Below, piece by piece: positions 15,665-24,800 of a stretch of DNA of 64,000 nt. The stretch is from Thiomicrorhabdus sp033238645. Lineage in GTDB: Bacteria; Pseudomonadota; Gammaproteobacteria; Thiomicrospirales; Thiomicrospiraceae. The first letter of the stretch is position 1; every line of letters begins with the position of its first letter. The DNA lies in assembly GCA_033238645.1 (NCBI GenBank), contig BQXR01000006.1, positions 1 through 64,000 on the forward strand, read 5' to 3'. The position numbers and the translations under genes are program-made. Below the pieces are notes generated by a model. It worked only from the letters and a program-made list of their open reading frames with translations, searched no databases and was not told where the DNA came from.

Positions 15665-17089
15665 TTATTGAGCGGCCTTTCTCGCTTCTATAAACGCTAA
15701 TGCTAGGTGTATACGTGCAATACAACGAGATTTACCAATTAACTCTGCGGTTTCATCTATTGCTGGAGACTGACCACCCCCAGTAACGGCAACACGTAAA
15801 GGCATACCGACTTTGCCCATACCCAGCTCAAGTGTTTCTGCCGTGGCATTAATTTCTGTATGAATCGCTTCTGCTTTCCACTCGTCTAACCCATCCAGCT
15901 TGTCTAACAACATTCTTAAGGCTTCTTCTGCTACAGGACGAAGGTGTTTCTTAGCCGCTTTTTCATCAAAGGTTTCAAAGTCGTTATAGAAGTAAACAGA
16001 CCCTTCCGCCATCTCAACCAATGTTTTAGCACGATCACGAAGCAGATTAGCCACTTTAACCAATGCTGGACCCTGCGTTAAATCACAACCTAACTCAGTT
16101 ACAAAGTGAGATAGGTAACGTGCAAGGTGCTCTGGGCAAGCTACTTTAATATGCTGCTCATTTACCCAAGTTAATTTGGTGTGATCAAACGTTGATGGAG
16201 AGGTGTTGACTGACTCAAGCGTGAAGTGCTCAACCATCTCATCCATTGTAAAGATCTCTTGATCTCCATGTGACCAACCTAGACGGACTAAATAGTTAAG
16301 AAGTGCTTCTGGTAGAAAGCCCTGCTCTTTATATTGTAGAACACTAACCGCACCGTGACGTTTAGACAGACGGCTACCATCTTCACCCAATACCATTGGG
16401 ATGTGGGCAAACTTTGGCACAGGTGCACCAACCGCCTCATATAGGTTGATTTGACGCGGAGTATTATTAAGATGATCGTCTCCACGAATCACCTGAGTCA
16501 TGCCCATATCCCAATCATCAACCACAACGGTTAAGTTATAAGTCGGTGTACCATCAGAACGGGCGATAATTAGATCATCTAACTCTTTATTACCGACAAT
16601 GACTTCACCTTTAACCAGGTCAGTGATCGTGACTTCACCATCAATTGGATTTTTAAAACGCACAACTGGGTCAACACCTGCTGGTGGCTCACCTGTAAAA
16701 TCACGGTAACGACCATCATAACGAGGTTTTTCACCAGCAGCTTTTTGCGCTTCACGCATTACATCCAACTCTTCTGGCGTTGCGTAGCAGTAATAAGCCA
16801 AGCCCTTTTCAAATAGCTGGTCAATGACTTCTTTATAACGCTCAAAACGATGTGTCTGGTAGATTGGCCCTTGGTCATAGTCTAGACCTAACCAGCTCAT
16901 GCCTTCTAAAATTGCATTAACCGACTCTTCTGTTGAACGTGCTAAATCAGTATCTTCAATTCGTAAGGTAAACTCACCCCCCATTTTCTTTGCATATAAC
17001 CAGGAATATAGTGCGGTTCTAACACCACCAATATGTAGATAGCCAGTTGGGCTAGGGGCAAAACGAGTACGAATCACAGAAGACTCCAT
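15665..17089 (-). CDS. gltX: Glutamate-tRNA ligase
   Basis: Charges tRNA-Glu with glutamate in the cytoplasm; class I aminoacyl-tRNA synthetase. The 474 aa length fits bacterial GluRS. The HIGH motif is HIGG at 19-22 (RFAPSPTGYLHIGGVRTA) and the KMSKS-like loop is RLSKRHG near residue 238. The central VDDWDMGMTQVIRGDDHLNNT segment is typical. It starts with ATG at 17089, 58 bp after the stop of the TDT transporter gene on the same strand. Downstream lies the C-tract repeat region, no clear terminator seen. Confidence 0.96.
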   Translation of the reverse strand: MESSVIRTRFAPSPTGYLHIGGVRTALYSWLYAKKMGGEFTLRIEDTDLARSTEESVNAILEGMSWLGLDYDQGPIYQTHRFERYKEVIDQLFEKGLAYYCYATPEELDVMREAQKAAGEKPRYDGRYRDFTGEPPAGVDPVVRFKNPIDGEVTITDLVKGEVIVGNKELDDLIIARSDGTPTYNLTVVVDDWDMGMTQVIRGDDHLNNTPRQINLYEAVGAPVPKFAHIPMVLGEDGSRLSKRHGAVSVLQYKEQGFLPEALLNYLVRLGWSHGDQEIFTMDEMVEHFTLESVNTSPSTFDHTKLTWVNEQHIKVACPEHLARYLSHFVTELGCDLTQGPALVKVANLLRDRAKTLVEMAEGSVYFYNDFETFDEKAAKKHLRPVAEEALRMLLDKLDGLDEWKAEAIHTEINATAETLELGMGKVGMPLRVAVTGGGQSPAIDETAELIGKSRCIARIHLALAFIEARKAAQ

Positions 17090-17147
17090 TTATCTAATAA
17101 AAAGTAAAAGGGCATTATAAACGCAGAGTGACGCTGCGATTTAATAA

Positions 17148-18155
17148 TTAACCTGCTTTGTTAAGAAATTGTTGTTTGAACAACCAAGCAGATAACAGTG
17201 CAATAAACGACAGCACAATGATCAAAATTAAAATGCTTAAATTCTCAAACAGTGCACTACCCATATATTCCGCCATATACTGCGTTGCTAAACCATAAGC
17301 CGCCAAAGGGTAAACATAAGCCCAACCCGCCAAAGAAAGGCCACTTTGGTAAAAGTAGCGGATCAGCGTCAACCAGACACAGAGCATAACGGATGCAAAA
17401 CTATAGAGCATCCATGTTAAGGGGGTAATGGCTAAAACATCTGGGTTTGCAGCCGTTGATTGACTTAATAGAATGGAAGATATCACGGCTAATGAAGGGG
17501 GCGCCAAAAAAATAAATAGGCTGGGGCGCAGTGCGTTATGCAGTGGTTTATCAAAAATTAGCCTATAAAATAGGCTCACCGTAAAGCTCAACCAGAGAAA
17601 CAGCCCTACTGAGAAAAATAGCCATAACACCTCATACCAGATGGGCATAACAAGTAAATCGACAACACTCAAGCCTGCAATCACCACAACAAAATTACCC
17701 GATAATAGAATAAACCAACTTGGCTGGTGATGGCCTATTTCAATATCTTGATGAAACAGCCAGCTTGAGATCAGCCTTAGATTCAGCAAAACATGAAAAA
17801 ACACGACCACAAAGTAACCGTTTTGTAAGGCTTCTTGAGCAAAGGCTGAGTGCTGTGCAAAAGGCACTAAACTCAACATAAAGAGTAGTAGTGTTAAGGT
17901 GATTGACGGGAAAAAACTGCGTTGCGAAGGGTCCGTCCACTCCTGTTTTAATAACTGACGATCCAGAATGATGTTCTGCCAGAGGTATTGCAGACTGATC
18001 ACTCCCAAATTAAGCCATGCGTAGAAAATGATCCACTGCACTATACTGCTCTGCCAATTAAGCAGCTCAGCAAGGTGCTGTGCATTGAGGCCAGCACCAA
18101 GCAACCCCATCGGGATTCCAAAACTGATAATAGAGAGGGGGGTGTAAAAACGCAT
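17148..18155 (-). CDS. TDT/SLAC1-family transporter (TehA-like), copy A
   Basis: An inner-membrane protein of 335 aa with about ten hydrophobic helices, of the tellurite-resistance/dicarboxylate transporter family. N-terminal FYTPLSIISFGIPMGLLG and the central WFILLSGNFVVVIAG and LFIFLAPPSLAVIS segments fit the family; these proteins carry anions (C4-dicarboxylates, sulfite, chloride) and the substrate here is not predictable. ATG at 18155 is preferred over TTG at 18173, though neither has a strong ribosome site. It is paralogous to the divergent gene at 18363 (shared APP motif and WI/W-rich loops) and precedes gltX. Confidence 0.85.
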   Translation of the reverse strand: MRFYTPLSIISFGIPMGLLGAGLNAQHLAELLNWQSSIVQWIIFYAWLNLGVISLQYLWQNIILDRQLLKQEWTDPSQRSFFPSITLTLLLFMLSLVPFAQHSAFAQEALQNGYFVVVFFHVLLNLRLISSWLFHQDIEIGHHQPSWFILLSGNFVVVIAGLSVVDLLVMPIWYEVLWLFFSVGLFLWLSFTVSLFYRLIFDKPLHNALRPSLFIFLAPPSLAVISSILLSQSTAANPDVLAITPLTWMLYSFASVMLCVWLTLIRYFYQSGLSLAGWAYVYPLAAYGLATQYMAEYMGSALFENLSILILIIVLSFIALLSAWLFKQQFLNKAG

Positions 18156-18248
18156 AATATTAAGAGCAATCAATCTTCAGTAAATTAAGTATTCCACTAT
18201 TATAAGGAGCTTTAGATTTTATTTACTGATTAATGGCTGAGACATGAT

Positions 18249-18274
18249 GAATCACACGAGTCTTAGCGTGATTC
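18249..18274. promoter_or_regulatory. Inverted repeat between divergent TDT genes
   Basis: GAATCAC at 18249-18255 and GTGATTC at 18268-18274, with a 12-bp spacer, lie in the 207-bp gap between the two divergent transporters. It could be a shared regulator site; no regulator is encoded nearby. Confidence 0.3.
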
Positions 18275-18362
18275 TATACACTCATCAATACATTAGTTAA
18301 TCATTAAAATTAAGTTATCGTACAATGGCCGATTAGCCACAATTAACAACAAGGTTTTTCGA

Positions 18363-19406
18363 ATGGTTGCCTCCAACCCGCAGTCTAAGTCTAAGTCTAA
18401 TTCGAGTTCAGGTTCAGGTTCAAAAGCAGATTCAAAGCTCGCCCAGTTTCCTATTAGTCTATTTGGCGCTATTATGGGCTTTAGTGGATTAACGCTTGGC
18501 TTTACTGAAGCCTCAGAGATATTCGGGATCACACCTCTATTTCATCAAGGCTTAACTGTTCTGACCACCGTATTTTTCTGCTTGATCTCTATTGTCTATT
18601 TAATGAAACTCATTAAATACCCATGTGCGGTTTGGCAAGAATTTAATGATCCTGTGGCACTACACTTTTTTCCAACCTTCAGTGTTAGTTTGGTTCTGCT
18701 GAGCCTGCTCTACCAAGAGATTGCCCCACAAATAGCGAGTATTCTCTGGCATACAGGAGCAGCCATTCAGTTCGCCCTACTCCTCTATATTATGAATAGC
18801 TGGATTCATAATGAGAAATGGCATATCACACATATGAATCCAGCTTGGTTTATCCCAGTCGTTGGTAATATACTCATTCCTCTTGGTGCCCCCACTTTCT
18901 CTTCCATTGAGCTGGGTTGGTTCTTCTTTAGTATCGGTCTCATTTTTTGGTTAATCCTTAATAGCATTGTGATGTACCGACTATTCTTTCACCCCCCCCT
19001 GCTCAAAATATTAGAACCGACACTTTTCATCTTGATCGCACCACCAGCCATCGGTTTTGCCTCTTATATGGCGCTAACGGATCTACAGATACTTGATAAC
19101 ATCGCGCGCGTACTCTATTACATTGCACTGTTCTTAACGATTCTATTACTAACGCAATTCCGCCGTTTTATAAAGATACCTTTTGCACTCTCATGGTGGG
19201 CATATACCTTCCCGCTGGGAGCCATCACCGTTGCCAGCTTTATGATGTACGACCTATTGCTCTTTAGCCTATTTGCCTACTTAGCACTCTTCTTCTTACT
19301 GCTGCTCTCTCTACTGGTGACCATGCTCACAGTTAAAACGTTAATTGCTATTAAAAATGGTACCTTAGCAGGCAAGTCGAATCCACCACAGAGCCCAGAC
19401 GGTTAA
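18363..19406 (+). CDS. TDT/SLAC1-family transporter, copy B, with Ser-rich N-tail
   Basis: A 347-aa polytopic membrane protein paralogous to the gene on the opposite strand, with the same ISLFGAIMGFSGLTLGF start of TM1 and LFILIAPPAIGFASY segment. Residues 6-26 form a Ser/Lys/Gly-rich tail encoded by hexamer repeats (18383-18423), absent from copy A. Between two transmembrane segments the frame contains a short-form C-tract repeat (18992-19012), encoding HPPLLKILEP, where copy A has KPLHNALRP. The eight-C run could slip and switch the frame. ATG at 18363 follows AAGG. Substrate unknown; possible anions are C4-dicarboxylates, sulfite or tellurite-like oxyanions. Confidence 0.85.
   Translation: MVASNPQSKSKSNSSSGSGSKADSKLAQFPISLFGAIMGFSGLTLGFTEASEIFGITPLFHQGLTVLTTVFFCLISIVYLMKLIKYPCAVWQEFNDPVALHFFPTFSVSLVLLSLLYQEIAPQIASILWHTGAAIQFALLLYIMNSWIHNEKWHITHMNPAWFIPVVGNILIPLGAPTFSSIELGWFFFSIGLIFWLILNSIVMYRLFFHPPLLKILEPTLFILIAPPAIGFASYMALTDLQILDNIARVLYYIALFLTILLLTQFRRFIKIPFALSWWAYTFPLGAITVASFMMYDLLLFSLFAYLALFFLLLLSLLVTMLTVKTLIAIKNGTLAGKSNPPQSPDG
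18383..18423 (+). repeat. Hexamer microsatellite encoding a Ser-rich tail
   Basis: TCTAAG repeated two to three times, then TTCAGG twice. Units of six keep the frame, so length changes would alter the tail, not shut the gene off. Confidence 0.75.
18992..19012 (+). repeat. C-tract repeat, short form, inside the TDT copy B gene
   Basis: Eight C followed by TGCTCAAAATATT; matches the intergenic copies at 7302 and 62280 almost base for base but is translated here. Confidence 0.85.
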
Positions 19407-19540
19407 GCTGAGCTAAACTCGGTGTCGAGTAAGATGATGCCGCTATGGATAAATAGTTGCATTGGATTTCAGAGGTTTTGCGGTTTTACCGCTAAAACCC
19501 ACTATAATTTATCTATTCAAACAATCCTCTATAAAGCCTT

Positions 19541-21349
19541 ATGACCATGACTCTAAAAAGTAACCTGTATTACACCCTGACACCCGCTGATCCTAAAGGG
19601 CATCTATTTGATGTCACCTTAACCATTGCCAAGCCAAGCTCACCGATACAAGTTGTCAGTTTACCTAACTGGATTCCAGGCAGTTATCTCATTAGAGACT
19701 TCTCAAAACACCTAATCGGTTTAAAGGCTGTTGCGGAAGACTCAAGCCCTGTTGAGTTAACACTGGTCAATAAATCAAGCTGGCAGTTTGAAAACCCTAA
19801 CCAAGCAGTCACTATCAGCTACCAAGTCTATGCTTGGGATCTCTCTGTCAGAGGATCACACTTTGACGAGAGTCATGCCTTCTTTAATGGTACATCCGTC
19901 TTTTTAGCCGTTGAAGAGCAACGTCAATCAGTGTGTTTATTTGAGTTATTACCGACTCCGTTCACTCAAGACAACCAGTGGAAAGTCGCAACTGGCCTGC
20001 CTGTTAATCAAATCAATCACTTGGGTTTTGGTATTTATCAGGCTGATAGCTACAACACACTAATCGATCACCCTTTTGAACTAGGCACCTTTACTGAGAT
20101 TGACTTTGAGGCTTGCGGCATTCCACATAAGATGGTGCTGACAGGTCTATTTGATTGTGATGAAGCACGCCTAAAGGCTGATCTAATCAAAATCTGTGAA
20201 TACGAGATCAATCTATTTGGTCATCCTGCACCAATGGAGAGCTATCTTTTTCAGGTAATGGTGACGGGGAGCGATTATGGTGGACTAGAGCATCGCAACT
20301 CAACTGCGCTAATGTGTAGCCGTAATGACCTACCCTATAAAGGTATGGACAAAGCGACGGATGATTACCTACGTTTTCTAGAGCTGTGTAGTCACGAGTA
20401 CTTTCATACTTGGAATGTTAAGCGCATTCAGCCAGAGATTTATCAGTTGGCTGATCTATCTAAACCTGTCTACACTAATCAACTCTGGTGGTTTGAAGGT
20501 ATTACCTCTTACTATGATGGTATGATTTTGCACAGAGCAGGATTGGTAGATCACAAAACCTATTTGAAACTGCTGGCAGAACAGATGACTCGCGTCTATC
20601 GCATGCCGGGTCGCTTCAAACAGTCTGCGGCAGAATCTAGCCAGTTAACTTGGACGAAGTTCTACCAACAAGATGAGAATGCACCTAACGCCATTATCAG
20701 TTACTACACCAAGGGCAGCTTAATTGCCTTGGGCTTAGACCTGACAATTCGCCAACAGACAGCGGGTAAAAAGAGCTTAGATGATGTGTTGCTCCATCTG
20801 TGGAATACATTTGGCAGCCAAGGTGTGGGTTTAAAAGAGTATCAAATAGAACAGCTCTGCTCTGAAGTCTCAGGTATTGATTTAACTGACTTCTTCAATC
20901 GCTACCTCTATGGCACGGAGGATATTCCATTTGAAACACTTTTTGCTGCAGTCGGTATCGACTTTGAGCTACGCCAGCCAACTTCGCTGACTGACACAGG
21001 GGGCACTCCCAATACAGAGGAATTACTGGTTAATCACCTAGGTGCAAATATAGCTGACTCTGGAAAGGATAGCGTTAAAATCACGCATGTCTGGCACAAT
21101 CAGCCCGCTTATCAAGCTGGCTTATCCGCACAAGATGAACTGATCGCGATCAATGGGATTAAGGTCAGCAGTAAGCTGCAGCTAGAGAACCTGCTGAAAA
21201 GAAGCACACCCGCTAGCGTTTGGCAGTGTCACTACTTTAGAAGAGATGAGCTGCGCAGCTGCGCATTAAATTTGGCAGCTCCACTATTAGATAGAGTTAG
21301 TTTAAAAGCACGTGATGAGACAGATCAAACGCCACTGAACTGGCTATAA
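19541..21349 (+). CDS. M61-family metallopeptidase with PDZ domain
   Basis: A 602-aa zinc aminopeptidase-like protein of the glycyl aminopeptidase (M61) family. The zinc motif HEYFH is at 285-289 (LCSHEYFHTWNVKRI), with the downstream Glu expected in WWFEGITSYYDG. The N-terminal beta domain has NWIPGSYLIRDFSKH and the catalytic domain GGLEHRNST (247-255), both family signatures. Residues about 505-590 form a PDZ domain (ITHVWHNQPAYQAGLSAQDE). No signal peptide is seen, so it is probably cytoplasmic, as in most bacterial members. ATG at 19541 is chosen; a second ATG lies two codons in. Gene stands alone upstream of slyX. Confidence 0.92.
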   Translation: MTMTLKSNLYYTLTPADPKGHLFDVTLTIAKPSSPIQVVSLPNWIPGSYLIRDFSKHLIGLKAVAEDSSPVELTLVNKSSWQFENPNQAVTISYQVYAWDLSVRGSHFDESHAFFNGTSVFLAVEEQRQSVCLFELLPTPFTQDNQWKVATGLPVNQINHLGFGIYQADSYNTLIDHPFELGTFTEIDFEACGIPHKMVLTGLFDCDEARLKADLIKICEYEINLFGHPAPMESYLFQVMVTGSDYGGLEHRNSTALMCSRNDLPYKGMDKATDDYLRFLELCSHEYFHTWNVKRIQPEIYQLADLSKPVYTNQLWWFEGITSYYDGMILHRAGLVDHKTYLKLLAEQMTRVYRMPGRFKQSAAESSQLTWTKFYQQDENAPNAIISYYTKGSLIALGLDLTIRQQTAGKKSLDDVLLHLWNTFGSQGVGLKEYQIEQLCSEVSGIDLTDFFNRYLYGTEDIPFETLFAAVGIDFELRQPTSLTDTGGTPNTEELLVNHLGANIADSGKDSVKITHVWHNQPAYQAGLSAQDELIAINGIKVSSKLQLENLLKRSTPASVWQCHYFRRDELRSCALNLAAPLLDRVSLKARDETDQTPLNWL

Positions 21350-21418
21350 CATTAAAGTAGCAACCAAAAATAGTCATTCTAGCGCTGTAATCCCATAAAT
21401 TAAAGACAATTGAACCCT

Positions 21419-21673
21419 ATGACAAATACCCCTTTACAAGAGAACACTCAAGCAGAAGCTCTGCTCTCCTTAACGGAGAAGCTACAACACTTAGAGATGA
21501 CACAAGCTTACCAGGAAGAGTCTATTGAAAGCTTAGAAAAAACAATTGGACAACAGCACCAAGATATTCAGCTTCTTAAGGATCAAATAAGACTGCTCTC
21601 GGGGCTCCTAAAAAGCATGAAACAAGATGCGATTAAAAGCCCACAAGATGAAGCGCCACCACCACACTATTAA
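21419..21673 (+). CDS. slyX: SlyX family coiled-coil protein
   Basis: A short (84 aa) mostly helical protein with heptad-like leucines (LLSLTEKLQHLEMTQAYQEE, IESLEKTIGQQHQDIQLLKD) and the family-typical C-terminus PPPHY. SlyX has no established biochemical role. ATG at 21419 is preferred to TTG at 21410. It follows the M61 peptidase by about 70 bp on the same strand. Other slyX genes often neighbour slyD, but here slyD is 34 kb away. Confidence 0.9.
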   Translation: MTNTPLQENTQAEALLSLTEKLQHLEMTQAYQEESIESLEKTIGQQHQDIQLLKDQIRLLSGLLKSMKQDAIKSPQDEAPPPHY

Positions 21674-21810
21674 CGCACAATTAAATATGATGATAGAATT
21701 ACTACAACATTAAATCCCGCACAATCCTAAGGGTAATAATAGATAATAGGGGTAATCATTGTAATCAACTTCCTGTTAAGCTTATTAATATTCAATGCTA
21801 GAATGGAAAT

Positions 21811-22407
21811 ATGAAAAAAATAATTTTAGTTATTGTGCTTGCCGTTGCTTGGCGTACTTTCTACTACATTCCAACCGCCACCAATAGAGACTCTGGTGTT
21901 CAGGTATACGGTCAGCCGTATCAGTCTAATAATTCAGCTGCCAGTTTTAAGCTCGATAAATACCTCATTACACCTAAAGCAGAATTTATGATTCTGGGCA
22001 GAATCCTCGCAGCCTCTCGTCATTACTTTGATAAAGAGGCTCGCATCTCACCTTTAGATCTAACACTGGGCTGGGGGCCTATGTCCGACAATAAAGTTCT
22101 TGACCAGATGGAGATTTGGCAGGAGGGTCGTCGGTATAAGTGGAGTGCTGATTCACTACCCATCCCTAAGAAGGAGATTGAATCTAATAGTGCCAATATG
22201 CATTTGATTCCCGCCAACGATGAGATTGCCAAAGCGCTTAAAGAGATCCGTATTGGAACTTTAGTGACCATTGAAGGCATGCTGGTTGACGCCAGTGAGA
22301 ATACTGGTTGGAAGTGGAAGACCTCAACAACGCGTACTGATACAGGACAAGGTGCTGCTGAGATTATTTACGTCACCTCTATTTCTGAGATGAACCCTTA
22401 TGAGTAA
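21811..22407 (+). CDS. Conserved protein with N-terminal signal/anchor, function unknown
   Basis: 198 aa with an N-terminal hydrophobic stretch (MKKIILVIVLAVAWRTFYYI) that is a signal anchor or uncleaved signal. The body includes LDLTLGWGPMSD, IWQEGRRYKWSADSLPIPKK and ANMHLIPANDEIAKALKEIR, a pattern I have seen in uncharacterised bacterial proteins of this size, but no function is known to me. The late part GTLVTIEGMLVDA followed by WKWKTSTTRTDTGQGAAEII suggests a small beta barrel (inference). It stands alone between slyX and the convergent rluB. Confidence 0.75.
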   Translation: MKKIILVIVLAVAWRTFYYIPTATNRDSGVQVYGQPYQSNNSAASFKLDKYLITPKAEFMILGRILAASRHYFDKEARISPLDLTLGWGPMSDNKVLDQMEIWQEGRRYKWSADSLPIPKKEIESNSANMHLIPANDEIAKALKEIRIGTLVTIEGMLVDASENTGWKWKTSTTRTDTGQGAAEIIYVTSISEMNPYE

Positions 22408-22497
22408 TGTGAGTAAAAGGATCAAATAGGCGTTAAGTTAGCCTATTCAAATCTAGCACCATTGTTGTTATCTTACCCACCAATGACACTTATTTTT

Positions 22498-23400
22498 TTA
22501 ACGTCTCTTTCTAGAGTGAAAGCTACCATCACTCAAGTCATGAATAGTTTTCTGCTTTCTACCTAACTGCTTATTCATCGCCTTAGCTTGTCTATCGGTC
22601 GTTTTGACACGGCCTTGTTGGCTACGCATATCAGGACGTGCTTCTTCAGGCAGCTCAACCGACTTTAATAAAAGGTTAACCTGCTTCCAAGTAAGCTCTT
22701 CTGTCTTACCTTTACGCAGGTTCTTAGGAATAATAAAGCTACCATAACGTACACGATGTAGACGGCTAACAGGATGTCCTTGAGACTCCCAAATACGGCG
22801 TACTTCACGGTATTTACCCTGCTTAAGGGTGACACGGTACCAGTTGTTCTGCCCCTCTTCGTCTTTTTGCATCTTCTGAATTCGGGTAAAACGTGCTAAA
22901 CCATCTTCTAGTTGCACGCCTTTCATCATCAGTTTAATCGTCGCTTCTGTCACATCACCAAAAACACGAACCGTATACTCTCGCTCCATCTCATAAGATG
23001 GATGCATCATTCGGTTAGCCAGCTCACCATTGTTGGTTAAAATCATTAAACCACTGGTATTCAGATCCAAACGTCCGATGCTAATCCAGCGACCATTAAA
23101 GATACGTGGTAGCTGTTCAAAAATTGTCTCGCGGCCTTTTTCATCATTACGAGTACAGATACGACCTTCTGGCTTGTTATAGAGAATAACCGTCGTAGGC
23201 TGCTTCCCTAGACGCGACTCTTTGACGGGTTGGTCTCTAACCATAATGCGATCGTCAGGGGTTGCGCGATCACCTAGTTTTGCGACACGACCATTAACCT
23301 TAACAAGCCCTTCAGCAATCAACGGCTCTACTGAGCGCCTTGAACCAAAGCCAGCACGGGCTAATATTTTTTGTAGTTTCTCACTGTTAGAAGACGTCAT
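22498..23400 (-). CDS. rluB: 23S rRNA pseudouridine(2605) synthase RluB
   Basis: Makes pseudouridine in helix 90 region of 23S rRNA. An N-terminal S4 RNA-binding domain (8-65, KILARAGFGSRRSVEPLI) precedes a RsuA-type synthase core with GRLDLNTSGL, whose Asp112 is the catalytic aspartate. A basic C-terminal tail (RQAKAMNKQLGRKQK) is typical of RluB rather than RluE or RsuA. 300 aa fits. The local order rluB, site-2 protease, yciO, PHP exonuclease on one strand with yciB divergent resembles the E. coli rluB-yciO-rnm-yciB neighbourhood. Confidence 0.92.
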   Translation of the reverse strand: MTSSNSEKLQKILARAGFGSRRSVEPLIAEGLVKVNGRVAKLGDRATPDDRIMVRDQPVKESRLGKQPTTVILYNKPEGRICTRNDEKGRETIFEQLPRIFNGRWISIGRLDLNTSGLMILTNNGELANRMMHPSYEMEREYTVRVFGDVTEATIKLMMKGVQLEDGLARFTRIQKMQKDEEGQNNWYRVTLKQGKYREVRRIWESQGHPVSRLHRVRYGSFIIPKNLRKGKTEELTWKQVNLLLKSVELPEEARPDMRSQQGRVKTTDRQAKAMNKQLGRKQKTIHDLSDGSFHSRKRR

Positions 23401-23454
23401 ACGGTTCTCTTTTAAATAATGGTTTCAATAATACAAATGTTACTTCAGGCTAAT

Positions 23455-24117
23455 TTAAAGCCCAATGAAACCAAAAATAATATCTTTAAATAGGTTGAAA
23501 GGCCCCATGATAATCGGCATTAAAATTCCGGTTAGCATCAAGCCTATTAAAATGAAAAAGCCATAAGGCGATACACGGTTAAACTGCCAAGCGAGCTGTT
23601 TAGGCAAAAAGGCAGACAATACTCGGCTACCATCCAAAGGCGGGATGGGTAGTAAATTTAGCACAAATAAAATCAGGTTAATACTGACACCAGCAAAACC
23701 ACTGTAGATAAGGAAGTTACCCACCTCTGGCGTCGTTGCTTGCAACAGCACACCGACTTTTAAAATAATTGCCCAGATAATGGCCATAGCTAAGTTTGAA
23801 ATAGGCCCAGCTATGGCGACCCATGCCATATCCTTTGCAGGTGACTTAAAGTTGTTAGGGTTAACCGGTACTGCCTTAGCCCAACCAAAAATAAAACCAC
23901 CCATGACCAATAAAGCAATCGGCACAACAACGGTACCGATTGGATCAATGTGTTTAAGCGGATTTAACGTCAGTCGACCCAACATTTTTGCAGAAGGATC
24001 ACCCAACTTATTAGCTACCCAACCATGCGCAACCTCATGTAAGGTAATCGCAAAAATCACGGGAAATGCCCAAACTGTAATTTTTTGAATCAATGTTAAC
24101 TCAGGTAAGCCTATCAC
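23455..24117 (-). CDS. M50-family (site-2 protease-like) membrane metallopeptidase
   Basis: A 220-aa integral membrane zinc protease. HEVAHG (27-32) is the zinc-binding HExxH within the first transmembrane region, and NLLPIPPLDGSRVL holds the third ligand (the LDG motif). About five hydrophobic segments are visible; no PDZ domain, as in the small Rip/YwhC-like members. Substrate unknown. Its start overlaps the stop of yciO by 4 bp (ATGA type), showing translational coupling within the minus-strand run rnm-yciO-M50-rluB. Confidence 0.9.
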   Translation of the reverse strand: MIGLPELTLIQKITVWAFPVIFAITLHEVAHGWVANKLGDPSAKMLGRLTLNPLKHIDPIGTVVVPIALLVMGGFIFGWAKAVPVNPNNFKSPAKDMAWVAIAGPISNLAMAIIWAIILKVGVLLQATTPEVGNFLIYSGFAGVSINLILFVLNLLPIPPLDGSRVLSAFLPKQLAWQFNRVSPYGFFILIGLMLTGILMPIIMGPFNLFKDIIFGFIGL

Positions 24118-24746
24118 TCTAAAAACTCCCCTTGCCCTTGACGAATCAGTATCGGTTCATCATCAATTAGATCAATAACGGTGGTAGGTTCAAAACCACT
24201 GTAACCACCATCCAAGACCGCATCCAAGATATGCCCAAGTTCTTCTTGAATTGTCCAGCCATCCGTCATGGGATGCTCTTCGCCTGGCAGAATTAGTGAT
24301 GCTGTAATCAGAGGTCTATCAAAAAAGGATAGTAACTCATTGGTAACCACATTCGGTGTAACACGTAAACCAATCGTTTTACGTTTAGGCGTCTGTAAAC
24401 GCTTAGGCACTTCACGACTTGCTGTCAGAATAAAGGTATAAGCACCTGGCAAGTGGCTTTTTAAATAACGAAACTGTGTATTACCCACTTTAGCATACTC
24501 AGAGAGGTTGCTCAGGTCACGACACATCAAGGTTAAATCATGTTTATCATCTAACTTACGGATAAAGCGAATGATGTCCGCCCCCTTCTTACTGTCCAGT
24601 AGACAACCAAGCGCATAACCTGACTCTGTAGGATAGGCGATAACCCCACCTAGATTTAGGATATCAACTACTTGGTTCAAGAGACGTTTTTGAGGATTGT
24701 CTGGATGTACACTGACATAGGCACAAGGGGGTGATAATACTTTCAC
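24114..24746 (-). CDS. yciO: YciO family protein (Sua5/YrdC/TsaC fold)
   Basis: A 210-aa YrdC-domain protein. IAYPTESGYALGCLLDSKKG is the nucleotide/threonine-binding motif, followed by SLPGAYTFIL-type LPGAYTFILTAS and KTIGLRVTP. YciO is a paralogue of TsaC, which makes threonylcarbamoyl-AMP for tRNA t6A; YciO has weak or no such role in E. coli. The gene order (rnm upstream, rluB downstream) supports YciO over TsaC. Overlaps the M50 gene by 4 bp. Confidence 0.9.
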   Translation of the reverse strand: MKVLSPPCAYVSVHPDNPQKRLLNQVVDILNLGGVIAYPTESGYALGCLLDSKKGADIIRFIRKLDDKHDLTLMCRDLSNLSEYAKVGNTQFRYLKSHLPGAYTFILTASREVPKRLQTPKRKTIGLRVTPNVVTNELLSFFDRPLITASLILPGEEHPMTDGWTIQEELGHILDAVLDGGYSGFEPTTVIDLIDDEPILIRQGQGEFLE

Positions 24747-24800
24747 GACACGCTTTCCAAAGAAATAAATTAGCCAGCTATTATACTCGTTTTCTGCCGA

